This document shows, piece after piece, positions 52,641 through 60,529 of a DNA stretch of 64,000 nucleotides; positions within the stretch are counted from its first letter, which is position 1, and each line of letters opens with the position of its first letter. This stretch comes from Bog-473 sp963840435 (GTDB lineage: Bacteria > Actinomycetota > Acidimicrobiia > Acidimicrobiales > RAAP-2). The notes beneath the pieces are model-generated. The model made no database searches and had not been told where the DNA came from. It was given only the letters and a program-made list of their open reading frames with translations. Location of the stretch: NCBI GenBank assembly GCA_963840435.1, contig CAWIYY010000012.1, forward strand, positions 558,001 to 622,000. The letters run 5' to 3'. Made by a program: the position numbers and the translations under genes.

Positions 52641-53396
52641 ATGGTCGGTGCCATGTGGGCAGGGGAATGGCAGATCCGTCGCTTCGGTGAGATCGGCTCC
52701 ACCAATTCGTACCTGCTGGAGCGGGCCCGCCAGGGAGACCCCGAGGGGCTGGTGGCGGTTGCCGACCACCAGACGGCGGGGCGCGGGCGCCTCGACCGGC
52801 GCTGGGAGTCCCCTCCGGGAGCCAACCTGCTGGCCTCGGTGCTGCTCCGTCCCGATTGTCGGGCCGACGACCTGCACCTGTGCACCGGCGCCCTGGGCTT
52901 GGCCGCCCTCGACGCCTGCGCCGAGGCGGCCGGAGTACAGGCACAGCTCAAGTGGCCCAATGACCTGCTCGTAGGCACGTCAAAACTGGCCGGGATCCTG
53001 GCCGAGGCCGAATTCTCCGCCCACCCGCCGGCCGTGGTGGCGGGCATCGGTCTCAACGTCGCTTGGCCGGGCCCCGCCGAGGCGGGCGGCACCTGCCTGG
53101 ACGACCTGAGTGACCGTGGCAAGCCGCTCGACCGCAACGTCCTGCTCGAGCACATGCTGGGCGCCCTGGGCAGGCGGCGCCCACTCCTCGACCATGCCTC
53201 CGGCCGGCGCCAGCTGGCCGACGAGGTCCAGGCCCGGTGCGCCACCCTCGGCCAGGAGGTCCTGGTCGTGCTGGCGGCCGAGGAATTCTCCGGGCGGGCC
53301 GTCGCCATCGACGAGGCCGGCCGGCTGCTGGTCAACACGGGTGTGGGGCAACGGGCGGTCACCGCCGGTGACGTGATCCACCTCCGGGCATCCTGA
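52641..53396 (+). CDS. birA: Biotin--[acetyl-CoA-carboxylase] ligase
   Basis: 251 residues from the ATG giving MVGAMWAGEW; the ATG four codons later is equally likely. No N-terminal DNA-binding domain, so it is a ligase only. Motifs: GEIGSTNSYLLERARQG, ADHQTAGRGRLDRRWESPPG (the GRGR loop), LKWPNDLLVGTSKLAGILAE (KWPND) and VAGIGLNVAW. It attaches biotin to the carboxylase encoded next door. Confidence 0.94.
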   Translation: MVGAMWAGEWQIRRFGEIGSTNSYLLERARQGDPEGLVAVADHQTAGRGRLDRRWESPPGANLLASVLLRPDCRADDLHLCTGALGLAALDACAEAAGVQAQLKWPNDLLVGTSKLAGILAEAEFSAHPPAVVAGIGLNVAWPGPAEAGGTCLDDLSDRGKPLDRNVLLEHMLGALGRRRPLLDHASGRRQLADEVQARCATLGQEVLVVLAAEEFSGRAVAIDEAGRLLVNTGVGQRAVTAGDVIHLRAS

Positions 53397-53425
53397 GCTG
53401 GGAGGGTTCTGGGGCCCGGGCTAAC

Positions 53426-54448
53426 ATGAGCGCCCATATGCGCCTTCTCGTCACGGGAGGTGCCGGTTTCATCGGGTCGAATTTCGCCCGTTACTGGGTC
53501 GAACAGCACCCCGAGGACCATGTCGTCGTCTACGACGTGCTCACCTATGCCGGCAACCGACCCAACCTGTCCGACATCGAAGACCGGATCGTCTTCGTGC
53601 AGGGGGACATCTGCGATCCGGCGGCCGCCGAGAAGGCGCTACGGAGCGAGGGAATCGACACCATCGTCCACTTCGCCGCCGAGTCGCACAACTCCTTGGC
53701 CGTGCTCAACCCGGGGCTCTTTTTCCGCACCAATGTGCTCGGCACCCAGACCATGCTCGAGGCGGCACGGCAGGTTGGCGTGGCCCGCTTTCACCACGTG
53801 TCGACGTGCGAGGTCTACGGGGACCTCTCCTTGGACACGGACGAGGCATTCACTGAGGAATCGCCGTACCGTCCTCGGACTCCCTACAACGCTTCGAAGG
53901 CAGGCGCGGATCACGCGGTGCGGGCCTACGCCGAAACGTACGAGCTACCGATCACCATCACGAACTGTGCCAACAACTACGGGCCCTATCAGTTCCCGGA
54001 AAAGCTGATCCCCCATTTCTGCGCACTGGCCCTCGACGACAAGCCACTCACCCTCTACGTCAGCACCGAGAACCGCCGTGAATGGCTGCACGTGATCGAT
54101 CACTGCACGGCCATCGATGCCGTGCTGGCCCGGGGCAGGGTGGGGGAGACGTATCACGTGGGCAGTGGCATCGAGGCGTCCATCATGGAGGTGGCCGATC
54201 GCATCCTTGCCGCCCTCGGCAAGCCTGAGTCGCTCAAGACCATCGTGCCGGATCGGCCGGGTCATGACCGCCGCTACGTGCTCGATTCGTCGAAGCTGCG
54301 AACCGAGCTCGGTTGGCAGCCCTCGGTCGGGTGGGAGCAAGGCCTGGCCGACACCGTGGCCTGGTACGCCGATCACCGTGGCTGGTGGGAGCCGCTGATG
54401 GCCCGGGCGCCCGTTGTGGAAGGCGCCTGGGAGTCGTCAAAGGGCTGA
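53426..54448 (+). CDS. rfbB: dTDP-glucose 4,6-dehydratase (RmlB-like)
   Basis: 340 residues. LVTGGAGFIGSNFARYWVEQ (NAD), YDVLTYAGNRPNLSDIED, HFAAESHNSLAVLNP, TPYNASKAGADHAVRAYAE (Tyr and Lys), NNYGPYQFPEKLIP and ENRREWLHVIDHC are RmlB hallmarks. In classical enzymes the active site reads STDEVYG; here it is STCEVYG, with Cys128 replacing the catalytic-acid Asp and Glu129 kept. The usual SHVDRS after HFAAE is SHNSLA. It probably still makes a dTDP-4-keto-6-deoxy sugar, but the changes leave substrate or step uncertain. RmlD follows; RmlA and RmlC are not in the window. Confidence 0.88.
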   Translation: MSAHMRLLVTGGAGFIGSNFARYWVEQHPEDHVVVYDVLTYAGNRPNLSDIEDRIVFVQGDICDPAAAEKALRSEGIDTIVHFAAESHNSLAVLNPGLFFRTNVLGTQTMLEAARQVGVARFHHVSTCEVYGDLSLDTDEAFTEESPYRPRTPYNASKAGADHAVRAYAETYELPITITNCANNYGPYQFPEKLIPHFCALALDDKPLTLYVSTENRREWLHVIDHCTAIDAVLARGRVGETYHVGSGIEASIMEVADRILAALGKPESLKTIVPDRPGHDRRYVLDSSKLRTELGWQPSVGWEQGLADTVAWYADHRGWWEPLMARAPVVEGAWESSKG

Positions 54449-54453
54449 GTTCG

Positions 54454-55377
54454 TTGCGGATCTTGATCACCGGTGCCGAGGGGCAACTCGGGCGCGATCT
54501 GCGCGACTGCCTCCGGGGCGAGGTTCCGCTCGGCGGGACCCGCTGCGCTCTGCTCGGACCAGAGGGCCCGCGGGCGGGGGTCGAGCACGAGGTGCTCCCC
54601 ACAGACCTCCACAACATGAAGGTCGACGATCGAGACGCGGTCCTGCACACGTTCTTCACGTTCCGGCCCGAGCTAGTGCTCCACGCCGGAGCGCTCACGG
54701 CCGTCGACCTGTGCGAGACCGAGGCCGACCTGGCCTATGCAGTGAACGGCGTCGGGACCAGGAACGTCGCTGAGGCAGCTGCACTCGTCGGTGCGCACGT
54801 CGTCTACGTCTCCACGGACTACGTCTTCGACGGCACCTCGCCGCGGCCCTACCGGGAGTGGGACCACCCCAATCCGGCGTCCGTCTACGGGGCCTCGAAG
54901 CTGGCCGGCGAGCAGGAGTGCCGGCCGGGTTCCACCATCGTGCGCACCAGCTGGGTGAGCGGAGCACACGGCAAGAACATGGTGGCAACAGCGCTGCGCC
55001 TGGCCAGTGGGAGTGGGGAGCTTCGGTTCGTCAATGACCAGCGCGGCTCCCCGACCTTCACCGCCGATCTGGCTCCCGCGATCGTGACTCTGGGCCTCGA
55101 CCGTCGACCGGGCATGTTTCACGTGACCAATGCCGGGTCGACCACCTGGTGGGGTTTGGTTCGGGCGGTGCTCGAGGAAGCTGGCGCCGACCCGGATCGC
55201 GTGAAGCCAATCTCTACAGCGGAACTCGATCCGCCCATCGTCGCCCCACGACCGGAGAACTCGGTGCTCGACAACATGGCACTCCGCCTGGCGGGACTGC
55301 CGGCGCTGCCGGACTGGCGCAATGCCCTGGCCCGTCTGGTGCCGGTCATGCAGTCGGCGGCGCGCTCCACGGCATGA
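54454..55377 (+). CDS. rfbD: dTDP-4-dehydrorhamnose reductase (RmlD)
   Basis: 307 residues from a TTG 5 bases after the RmlB stop. LRILITGAEGQLGRDLRDCL binds NAD(P)H. VLHAGALTAVDLCETEADLA, VVYVSTDYVFDGTSPRPY and PASVYGASKLAGEQ (Tyr and Lys) are typical, as are the RTSWVSG segment and the FVNDQRGSPTFTADLA block. It reduces the 4-keto sugar to dTDP-L-rhamnose. The upstream frame stays open into rfbB but that part is not conserved. Its stop overlaps the next ATG. Confidence 0.92.
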   Translation: MRILITGAEGQLGRDLRDCLRGEVPLGGTRCALLGPEGPRAGVEHEVLPTDLHNMKVDDRDAVLHTFFTFRPELVLHAGALTAVDLCETEADLAYAVNGVGTRNVAEAAALVGAHVVYVSTDYVFDGTSPRPYREWDHPNPASVYGASKLAGEQECRPGSTIVRTSWVSGAHGKNMVATALRLASGSGELRFVNDQRGSPTFTADLAPAIVTLGLDRRPGMFHVTNAGSTTWWGLVRAVLEEAGADPDRVKPISTAELDPPIVAPRPENSVLDNMALRLAGLPALPDWRNALARLVPVMQSAARSTA

Positions 55378-56690
55378 CAACGCGCAGCAACGGTCGCGAT
55401 CCAAAGGCGGTCGCGGTCATCGGAGCCGGTTACGTTGGACTGCCTACCGCCGCGACCCTCGCTCACTTCGGCCACACCGTGGTGCTGGCCGAACGCGACG
55501 GGAACAAGCTGGCGCTGTTGCGCTCGGGCCGCATGCCGATCGTCGAGGCGGACCTGGAAGAGTTCGTGGCGAACAGCGTGACCGCGGGCCGGCTCTCCTT
55601 CACCGACTCGGCGGTCGAGGCCGTGGCCGGAGCCGACTTCGTCTTTCTCTGCGTTCCCACGCCCCAGCGAACCGACGGCTCGGCCGACGTGTCCTACGTG
55701 GAGGCGGCCGCCAAGGAGATCGCGGCCCACCTGAGTCGTGATGCCATCGTCGTCAACAAGTCGACGGTGCCCGTGGGCTCAGCCACGCTGGTCGACCAGA
55801 TGATCGGCCGCTCCGACGTCCGGGTCGTGTCCAACCCCGAATTCCTCAGGGAGGGCACGGCTGTCCACGACAGCCTCAACCCCGACCGCATCGTGGTGGG
55901 TGCCGACGACCCGGCAGCGGCGGCCAGCGTCGGGGAACTCTTCTCAGCCACCGGCGCACCGCTCATCGTGACCGATACGACGACGTCCGAGACCATCAAG
56001 TACGCGTCGAACGCGTTCCTGGCCACCAAGCTGAGTTTCGTGAACGCGCTCGCTGGGCTCTGCGAGGAGGTGGGTGCAGACGCTCGTGACGTCCTGTTAG
56101 GTCTCGGCTACGACAAGCGCATCGGGTTCGAATTCCTCCGCCCGGGTCCGGGCTGGGGAGGATCCTGCCTCCCCAAGGACACCCGCGCCCTCCTTCATAT
56201 TGCGGGCACTGCCGGATACGACTTTTCACTGTTGGCAGGCACGATCGCGGCGAACGACGAGCAGCTGGCCCGAGTGGTGCGCAAGGTCGAGTCTGCGGCT
56301 GGAGGCACCTTGGCGGGGATCGCGGTCGCCGTCTGGGGGTTGACTTTCAAGGCCAATACCGATGACCGGCGCGACTCGCCCAGCGTGGAGGTGACCCGGC
56401 GTCTGGTCGACCTGGGAGCGCGCATTCAGGCCTTCGACCCGACCGTGCGACCCCAGGAGGGCGTGTCTGACGACCTCCGCGGACTCGAGCTCATGGCTGA
56501 CCCCTACGACGCAGCCACGGGTGCCCAGGTCCTCGTTGTCCTGACGGAATGGGATGCCTTCCGCTGGCTGGACTACGACCGGGTGCGCTCGGTGATGGAC
56601 GTGCCCGCTGTCGTTGACGCTCGCAACCTTCTCGACCCGGCTGCCCTTCGCCGCATGGGTTTCACCTATACCGGCATCGGCCGTCGATGA
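55374..56690 (+). CDS. ugd: UDP-glucose/GDP-mannose dehydrogenase family protein
   Basis: 438 residues. VAVIGAGYVGLPTAATLAHF (NAD), FVFLCVPTPQRTDGSADVSY, VNKSTVPVGSA, SNPEFLREGTAVHDSLNPDR, ETIKYASNAFLATKLSFVN and the catalytic-Cys block GPGWGGSCLPKDTRAL are all present. GLTFKANTDDRRDSPSVEV closes the second domain. It oxidises UDP-glucose to UDP-glucuronate in two steps. The next gene looks like UDP-glucuronate decarboxylase, which supports this assignment. Start and stop overlap neighbours by 4 bp. Confidence 0.92.
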   Translation: MTTRSNGRDPKAVAVIGAGYVGLPTAATLAHFGHTVVLAERDGNKLALLRSGRMPIVEADLEEFVANSVTAGRLSFTDSAVEAVAGADFVFLCVPTPQRTDGSADVSYVEAAAKEIAAHLSRDAIVVNKSTVPVGSATLVDQMIGRSDVRVVSNPEFLREGTAVHDSLNPDRIVVGADDPAAAASVGELFSATGAPLIVTDTTTSETIKYASNAFLATKLSFVNALAGLCEEVGADARDVLLGLGYDKRIGFEFLRPGPGWGGSCLPKDTRALLHIAGTAGYDFSLLAGTIAANDEQLARVVRKVESAAGGTLAGIAVAVWGLTFKANTDDRRDSPSVEVTRRLVDLGARIQAFDPTVRPQEGVSDDLRGLELMADPYDAATGAQVLVVLTEWDAFRWLDYDRVRSVMDVPAVVDARNLLDPAALRRMGFTYTGIGRR

Positions 56691-57634
56691 GCCGGGTCGT
56701 CGTGGCTGGAGGCGCCGGCTTCCTCGGTTCGCATCTCTGCGACCGCCTGCTGGACCGGGGAGACGACGTGGTCTGCCTCGACGACCTCTCGACTGGGTCA
56801 GAGGAGAATGTGTCGCACCTGTTGTCGCACGACCGCTTTCAGCTCATCGTCACCGATGTGAGCCAGAACGTTGTGCTGGGCGACGAGGACCCCGTCGACG
56901 CCGTGTGCAATTTGGCTTCGCCGGCGTCGCCGCCGGCCTACCTGGCCCGCCCACTCGAGACACTGGCCGTCGGCAGCGAGGGCACCCGCCGGCTGCTCGA
57001 GTTGGCCCACCGGCACAATGCGCGGTTCCTTCTGGCCAGCACGAGCGAGGTCTACGGCGATCCGACGGTGCATCCCCAGGTCGAGAGCTATCGGGGCAAT
57101 GTCGACCCGATCGGTCCCCGCAGCGTCTACGACGAGGCGAAGCGTTTCGCGGAGAGTCTGACGATGGCCATGGCGCGCACGCACGGGGTCAACGTGGCCA
57201 TCGTCCGCATCTTCAACACCTACGGCCCTCGCCTCTCGCCCGGCGATGGGCGTGTCGTCTCGAACTTCGTGGTGCAGGCGCTCAGGGGTGACCCCATCAC
57301 GGTCTACGGCGATGGCTCCCAGACCCGCAGTCTCTGTTTCGTGGACGATGAGGTCCGTGGGTTGCTGGCCTTGCTCGACTCGTCGCTCGCCGGCCCGGTC
57401 AACATCGGGAATCCCGACGAACGCACCGTGCTGAGTCTGGCCCGTCTCGTCCTCGACATCACCTCTTCGTCGTCAGAGATCGTCTTCGAGCCGCTCCCCA
57501 CGGACGATCCAACTCGGCGTTGCCCCGACATCGGCCTGGCCCGCTCTGCCTTGGGTTGGGAGCCGGTGGTGGAATTGCGCGAAGGTCTGGAGCGCACGAT
57601 GGAATGGTTCAAGCGGCAGGAGGCACGAGCGTGA
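56687..57634 (+). CDS. UDP-glucuronate decarboxylase-like epimerase (UXS)
   Basis: 315 residues. VVVAGGAGFLGSHLCDRLLD (NAD), NLASPASPPAYLARPLET, LLASTSEVYGDPTVHPQVES, YRGNVDPIGPRSVYDEAKRF and RIFNTYGPRLSPGDGRVVSN are the specific marks of UDP-xylose synthase. It converts UDP-glucuronate into UDP-xylose. Following ugd with a 4 bp overlap, it completes a UDP-glucose to UDP-xylose route. GDP-sugar dehydratase activity is less likely. Confidence 0.9.
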   Translation: MSRVVVAGGAGFLGSHLCDRLLDRGDDVVCLDDLSTGSEENVSHLLSHDRFQLIVTDVSQNVVLGDEDPVDAVCNLASPASPPAYLARPLETLAVGSEGTRRLLELAHRHNARFLLASTSEVYGDPTVHPQVESYRGNVDPIGPRSVYDEAKRFAESLTMAMARTHGVNVAIVRIFNTYGPRLSPGDGRVVSNFVVQALRGDPITVYGDGSQTRSLCFVDDEVRGLLALLDSSLAGPVNIGNPDERTVLSLARLVLDITSSSSEIVFEPLPTDDPTRRCPDIGLARSALGWEPVVELREGLERTMEWFKRQEARA

Positions 57635-58371
57635 CGGACGTCGAGGTCGACGGGTTCCCATCGCCACGGACCTACGTGATGTTGAGCGTCATCATGCCGG
57701 TGTTCAACGAACGGATCACCGTGGCCGAGGTGATCCGGCGCATGCGGGCCGTCGAGCTGCCCGGGTCGCTGGTGCTCCAGATCATTGCCGTCGACGACGG
57801 GTCGAGCGACGGGTCCGACAAGGTGCTCGACGCCCTCGAGGATTCCACCGTGCACGTCATCCACCACAAGGTGAACCGGGGCAAGGGCGCCGCTGTCCGC
57901 ACCGGCCTGGCCGAGGCACGGGGTGACCTGATCTTGATTCAGGATGCCGACCTCGAATATGACCCCGAGGATTGGCCGCGCCTGCTCGACCCGATCCTGA
58001 GGGGCAAGGCCCGCGTGGTCTACGGCAGCCGCTTCACGGGCGAGCACAAGAACATGCTGCCGCTGCACTGGGTGGGCAACCGACTGCTGTCGCTCGTCAC
58101 CAACGTGCTCTACAGCTCGACCCTCTCGGACATGGAGACCTGTTACAAACTCTTCGATGCCCAGGTGCTCGAGGGGCTCACCATTGTTTCCAACCGCTTC
58201 GAATTCGAACCCGAGATCACGGCCAAGGTGCTCCGGCGGGGTCACCGCATTTACGAAGTGCCGATCTCGTATGCCGGGCGTGAGTTCGACGAGGGCAAGA
58301 AGATCACGTGGCGTGATGGCGTTGGTGCATTCGGGGCGTTGATCAAGTTCCGCTTCACCCGGGAGTACTGA
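57631..58371 (+). CDS. Glycosyltransferase family 2 (polyprenyl-phosphate type)
   Basis: 246 residues from a GTG overlapping the UXS stop; an ATG at 57679, giving MLSVIMPVFNE, is possible. VIMPVFNERITVAEVI, IAVDDGSSDGSDKVLDALE, VNRGKGAAVRTGLAEARGDL and the metal site QDADLEYDPED are DPM1-like. GSRFTGEHKNMLPLHWVGN and SDMETCYKLFDAQVLEGL follow. The family moves a sugar to a polyprenyl phosphate on the cytosolic face. No membrane helix is present. Confidence 0.9.
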   Translation: MTDVEVDGFPSPRTYVMLSVIMPVFNERITVAEVIRRMRAVELPGSLVLQIIAVDDGSSDGSDKVLDALEDSTVHVIHHKVNRGKGAAVRTGLAEARGDLILIQDADLEYDPEDWPRLLDPILRGKARVVYGSRFTGEHKNMLPLHWVGNRLLSLVTNVLYSSTLSDMETCYKLFDAQVLEGLTIVSNRFEFEPEITAKVLRRGHRIYEVPISYAGREFDEGKKITWRDGVGAFGALIKFRFTREY

Positions 58372-58378
58372 GGGCCGA

Positions 58379-59254
58379 GTGGCACTGACCGTCGGCGCCG
58401 TCGTGGTCGACCACGATGTCGGCCCATTGCTCATTAGTTGCGTGACCTCCTTGCTCGCCGACGGTGTGGCCCGGGTCGTCGTGGTGGAGAACGGGGCCGA
58501 CGGCAGCGTCGAGCGCGCCCTTGGCGAGGCGCCGGAGGATCTGTTCGAGCGCGTCGACGTGGTCCGGCCCGGACGCAACCTGGGCTTCGGCGCCGGGGTA
58601 AACCGCGGCCTGGCCGTTCTGGCCGGTGCAGCGCCGGCGCCCGACGTGGTGCTCGTGTCCAACGCCGACGTCACGGTCCACCCCGGTGCGGTCGCGGGAC
58701 TGGGCCGGGCCCTCGAGGATCATCCTTCCTGGGCCCTCGTCGGACCGAGGATCTTCACCGATGCGGGTGACGTCTATCCCTCGGTGCGTAGCTTTCCGAG
58801 CTTTGTCGACGCCGCCGGGCATGCCCTTTTGGCCCAGTTCAAGCCGGATAACCCCTATACGCGCCGTTACAACCCGGGCACACCGGAAGGCGAGGTGGTC
58901 GTGCCGGCGGGCTGGGTCTCGGGCTCGTGTTTCGCGGCCCGGCGCGACGCGTTGGAGGAGCTCGGAGGCTTCGACGAGGCCTACTTCATGTACGCCGAGG
59001 ACATCGACCTGTGCTGGCGGGCCCACCAGTCCGGCTGGGGTGTTGGCTTCGCCGGGACCGCTGCAGTCACCCATGTCCAGGGGGTCAGCACAGCCCGCCA
59101 TCCGTACCGCATGCTGGTGGCCCACCACCGTTCGGCGCTGCGCTTCACGGTCCGCACGACATCTGGCTGGCGCCGCGTCGCCCTGCCTGTGGCGGCCGTC
59201 GTGCTGGGCCTTCGCATGGCCATGGCGCTGGCGCGCCAGGCCATCGGCCGCTGA
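58379..59254 (+). CDS. Glycosyltransferase family 2, rhamnosyltransferase-like
   Basis: 291 residues from a GTG. VVVENGADGSVERAL, RNLGFGAGVNRGLAVLAGAA and VLVSNADVTVHPGAV form the donor site. VSGSCFAARRDALEELGGFD and YFMYAEDIDLCWRAHQSGWG (catalytic-base region) match the WbbL-type rhamnosyltransferases. A C-terminal hydrophobic segment (RRVALPVAAVVLGLRMAMAL) may bind the membrane. With RmlB/RmlD upstream, transfer of rhamnose or a related deoxysugar is likely. Confidence 0.9.
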   Translation: MALTVGAVVVDHDVGPLLISCVTSLLADGVARVVVVENGADGSVERALGEAPEDLFERVDVVRPGRNLGFGAGVNRGLAVLAGAAPAPDVVLVSNADVTVHPGAVAGLGRALEDHPSWALVGPRIFTDAGDVYPSVRSFPSFVDAAGHALLAQFKPDNPYTRRYNPGTPEGEVVVPAGWVSGSCFAARRDALEELGGFDEAYFMYAEDIDLCWRAHQSGWGVGFAGTAAVTHVQGVSTARHPYRMLVAHHRSALRFTVRTTSGWRRVALPVAAVVLGLRMAMALARQAIGR

Positions 59255-59257
59255 TTC

Positions 59258-60313
59258 GTGCCCGCGAACCGCGGCTGGTTCTTCGCGGCTCTCGCGGTCA
59301 TTGCCGTCGCGGTTCTCGCCCTGGTGCTGGCGGCAACGCTCAGCGGTCCCGTCCCGCCCAAGGTGCACGTCGAGCCCGAGGTCACCTTCGCCCTTCCCTC
59401 GACCTCTGAGGGGTGCGGCGGCGCGACAACGGCCGCCGGCGGCGTGACCCGGGTGCCGCTCACGGTGAGCACGGTGGCCGGGCAGACGGCCGAGACGGTC
59501 AACGTGTGCGTCGGCGGGCGGGGGCCGTACCCCTTCGTGCTCGACTCGGGTGCCGGCCAGTCCACCATTGACGCCGGCCTGGCCAAACGCCTCCACCTGA
59601 CCTCCGATGGTCAATCGAGCGTCTTCGCCGGCGTCGGCTGCACAGGGTCGGCCCAGCCCGTGGCCTCGGGCTCGTGGTCGCTCGCGGGGGTTGCCCTGGA
59701 TCCACAGCAACTCACCGCGGCCACCCTGCCTCAGATTGGTGGCAAGGGAGAGCCCATGGGTCTTCTGGGCTCCGACGTGCTGGCCCGCTTCGGCGCCGTG
59801 CGCATCGACTTCGCCGCCCGCGCCCTGCTGCTGCCCGATTCGGAAGGCTTGGCGCCCAGCGCCACCTCCGACTACACCGGTCCCATCGGCCGGGCTCCGA
59901 CCGCATTGACACGCGGGCAGGGTACGACCGTGCCTCTGATCGTGTCGCCCGAGCAGGGTGACGTGTCGTTGAGCGTTGCCGTCCGCTTCGCCGGTGGCGC
60001 CAAGCGCAGCTTTGTCGTAGACACCGGCTCCTCGCAGAGCGTGGTGTCGACGAGTGTGGCAAGGGCCGCATCGTTGGGTCAGACAGACCTGGCTCAACGT
60101 CAGGCCACCGTCTGTTCGGTCATCACCGTCCCGCTCGTGCACAGTGGGAGCTGGTCCATTCCCGGCGTGGAGCTCCATTCCCAGCTCCTCGGCGCCACCG
60201 GCTTCGGCGCCATCAGCGCCGGGGGCCTCGACGGCCTGCTCGGTTCGGACCAGTTGCTGCGCTACGGCTGGGTCGTACTCGACTACACCGGTGGCCAGAT
60301 GGTGTTGGGGTGA
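59258..60313 (+). CDS. Membrane-anchored tandem retropepsin-like aspartyl protease
   Basis: 351 residues from a GTG. One N-terminal membrane helix (WFFAALAVIAVAVLALVLAA) anchors an outer part with two similar domains. Domain 1 has FVLDSGAGQSTID (Asp96) and GLLGSDVLARFGAVRIDF. Domain 2 has FVVDTGSSQSVVS (Asp255) and GLLGSDQLLRYGWVVLDY. Both carry the D[ST]G motif and the hydrophobic-hydrophobic-Gly flap-partner region of retropepsin-type enzymes, which usually dimerise; here both halves are in one chain. Three Cys could form disulfides. It follows a glycosyltransferase by 3 bases, so a role in processing surface proteins is possible but unproven. Confidence 0.85.
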   Translation: MPANRGWFFAALAVIAVAVLALVLAATLSGPVPPKVHVEPEVTFALPSTSEGCGGATTAAGGVTRVPLTVSTVAGQTAETVNVCVGGRGPYPFVLDSGAGQSTIDAGLAKRLHLTSDGQSSVFAGVGCTGSAQPVASGSWSLAGVALDPQQLTAATLPQIGGKGEPMGLLGSDVLARFGAVRIDFAARALLLPDSEGLAPSATSDYTGPIGRAPTALTRGQGTTVPLIVSPEQGDVSLSVAVRFAGGAKRSFVVDTGSSQSVVSTSVARAASLGQTDLAQRQATVCSVITVPLVHSGSWSIPGVELHSQLLGATGFGAISAGGLDGLLGSDQLLRYGWVVLDYTGGQMVLG

Positions 60314-60529
60314 GGGGGTTCGGAGCATCTTTGTCGGTATCATGCAGGCGACTCGCGTCGAAGGCGGCACCTGATGATGGTCGACCTCCACACCCGCCTT
60401 CGGGCACAGGAATGCGGGTCGCGGGGATGCTGGTTGGCACCCTCGATTCAGTCACGCGTGACGCACCAGTTTCTCCAACGGGGCGCGCCCGGTTGTGAAC
60501 CGGGTCAGCCGACGAAGAGGCCATAGGAC
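60314..60529. other. Intergenic region before the second large membrane protein
   Basis: 216 bases without convincing coding sequence. It contains the dyad at 60488-60504 described separately. A TATCAT lies near 60336-60341, like the one before the paralogue at 44801, but no -35 element is convincing. Confidence 0.4.
60488..60504 (+). promoter_or_regulatory. Perfect 7 bp inverted repeat upstream of the membrane-protein gene
   Basis: CCCGGTT-gtg-AACCGGG, ending 25 bases before the GTG start at 60530. It could be an operator or a leader hairpin; the 3-base loop makes an RNA stem less stable than a protein-binding dyad would need. No known regulator consensus matches. Confidence 0.4.

Noticed and set aside
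60314..60529. tRNA or small RNA gene
   Set aside because: The region lacks a cloverleaf and a T-arm GGTTCGA in the right context; GGGTTCGGAG near its start has no matching stems.
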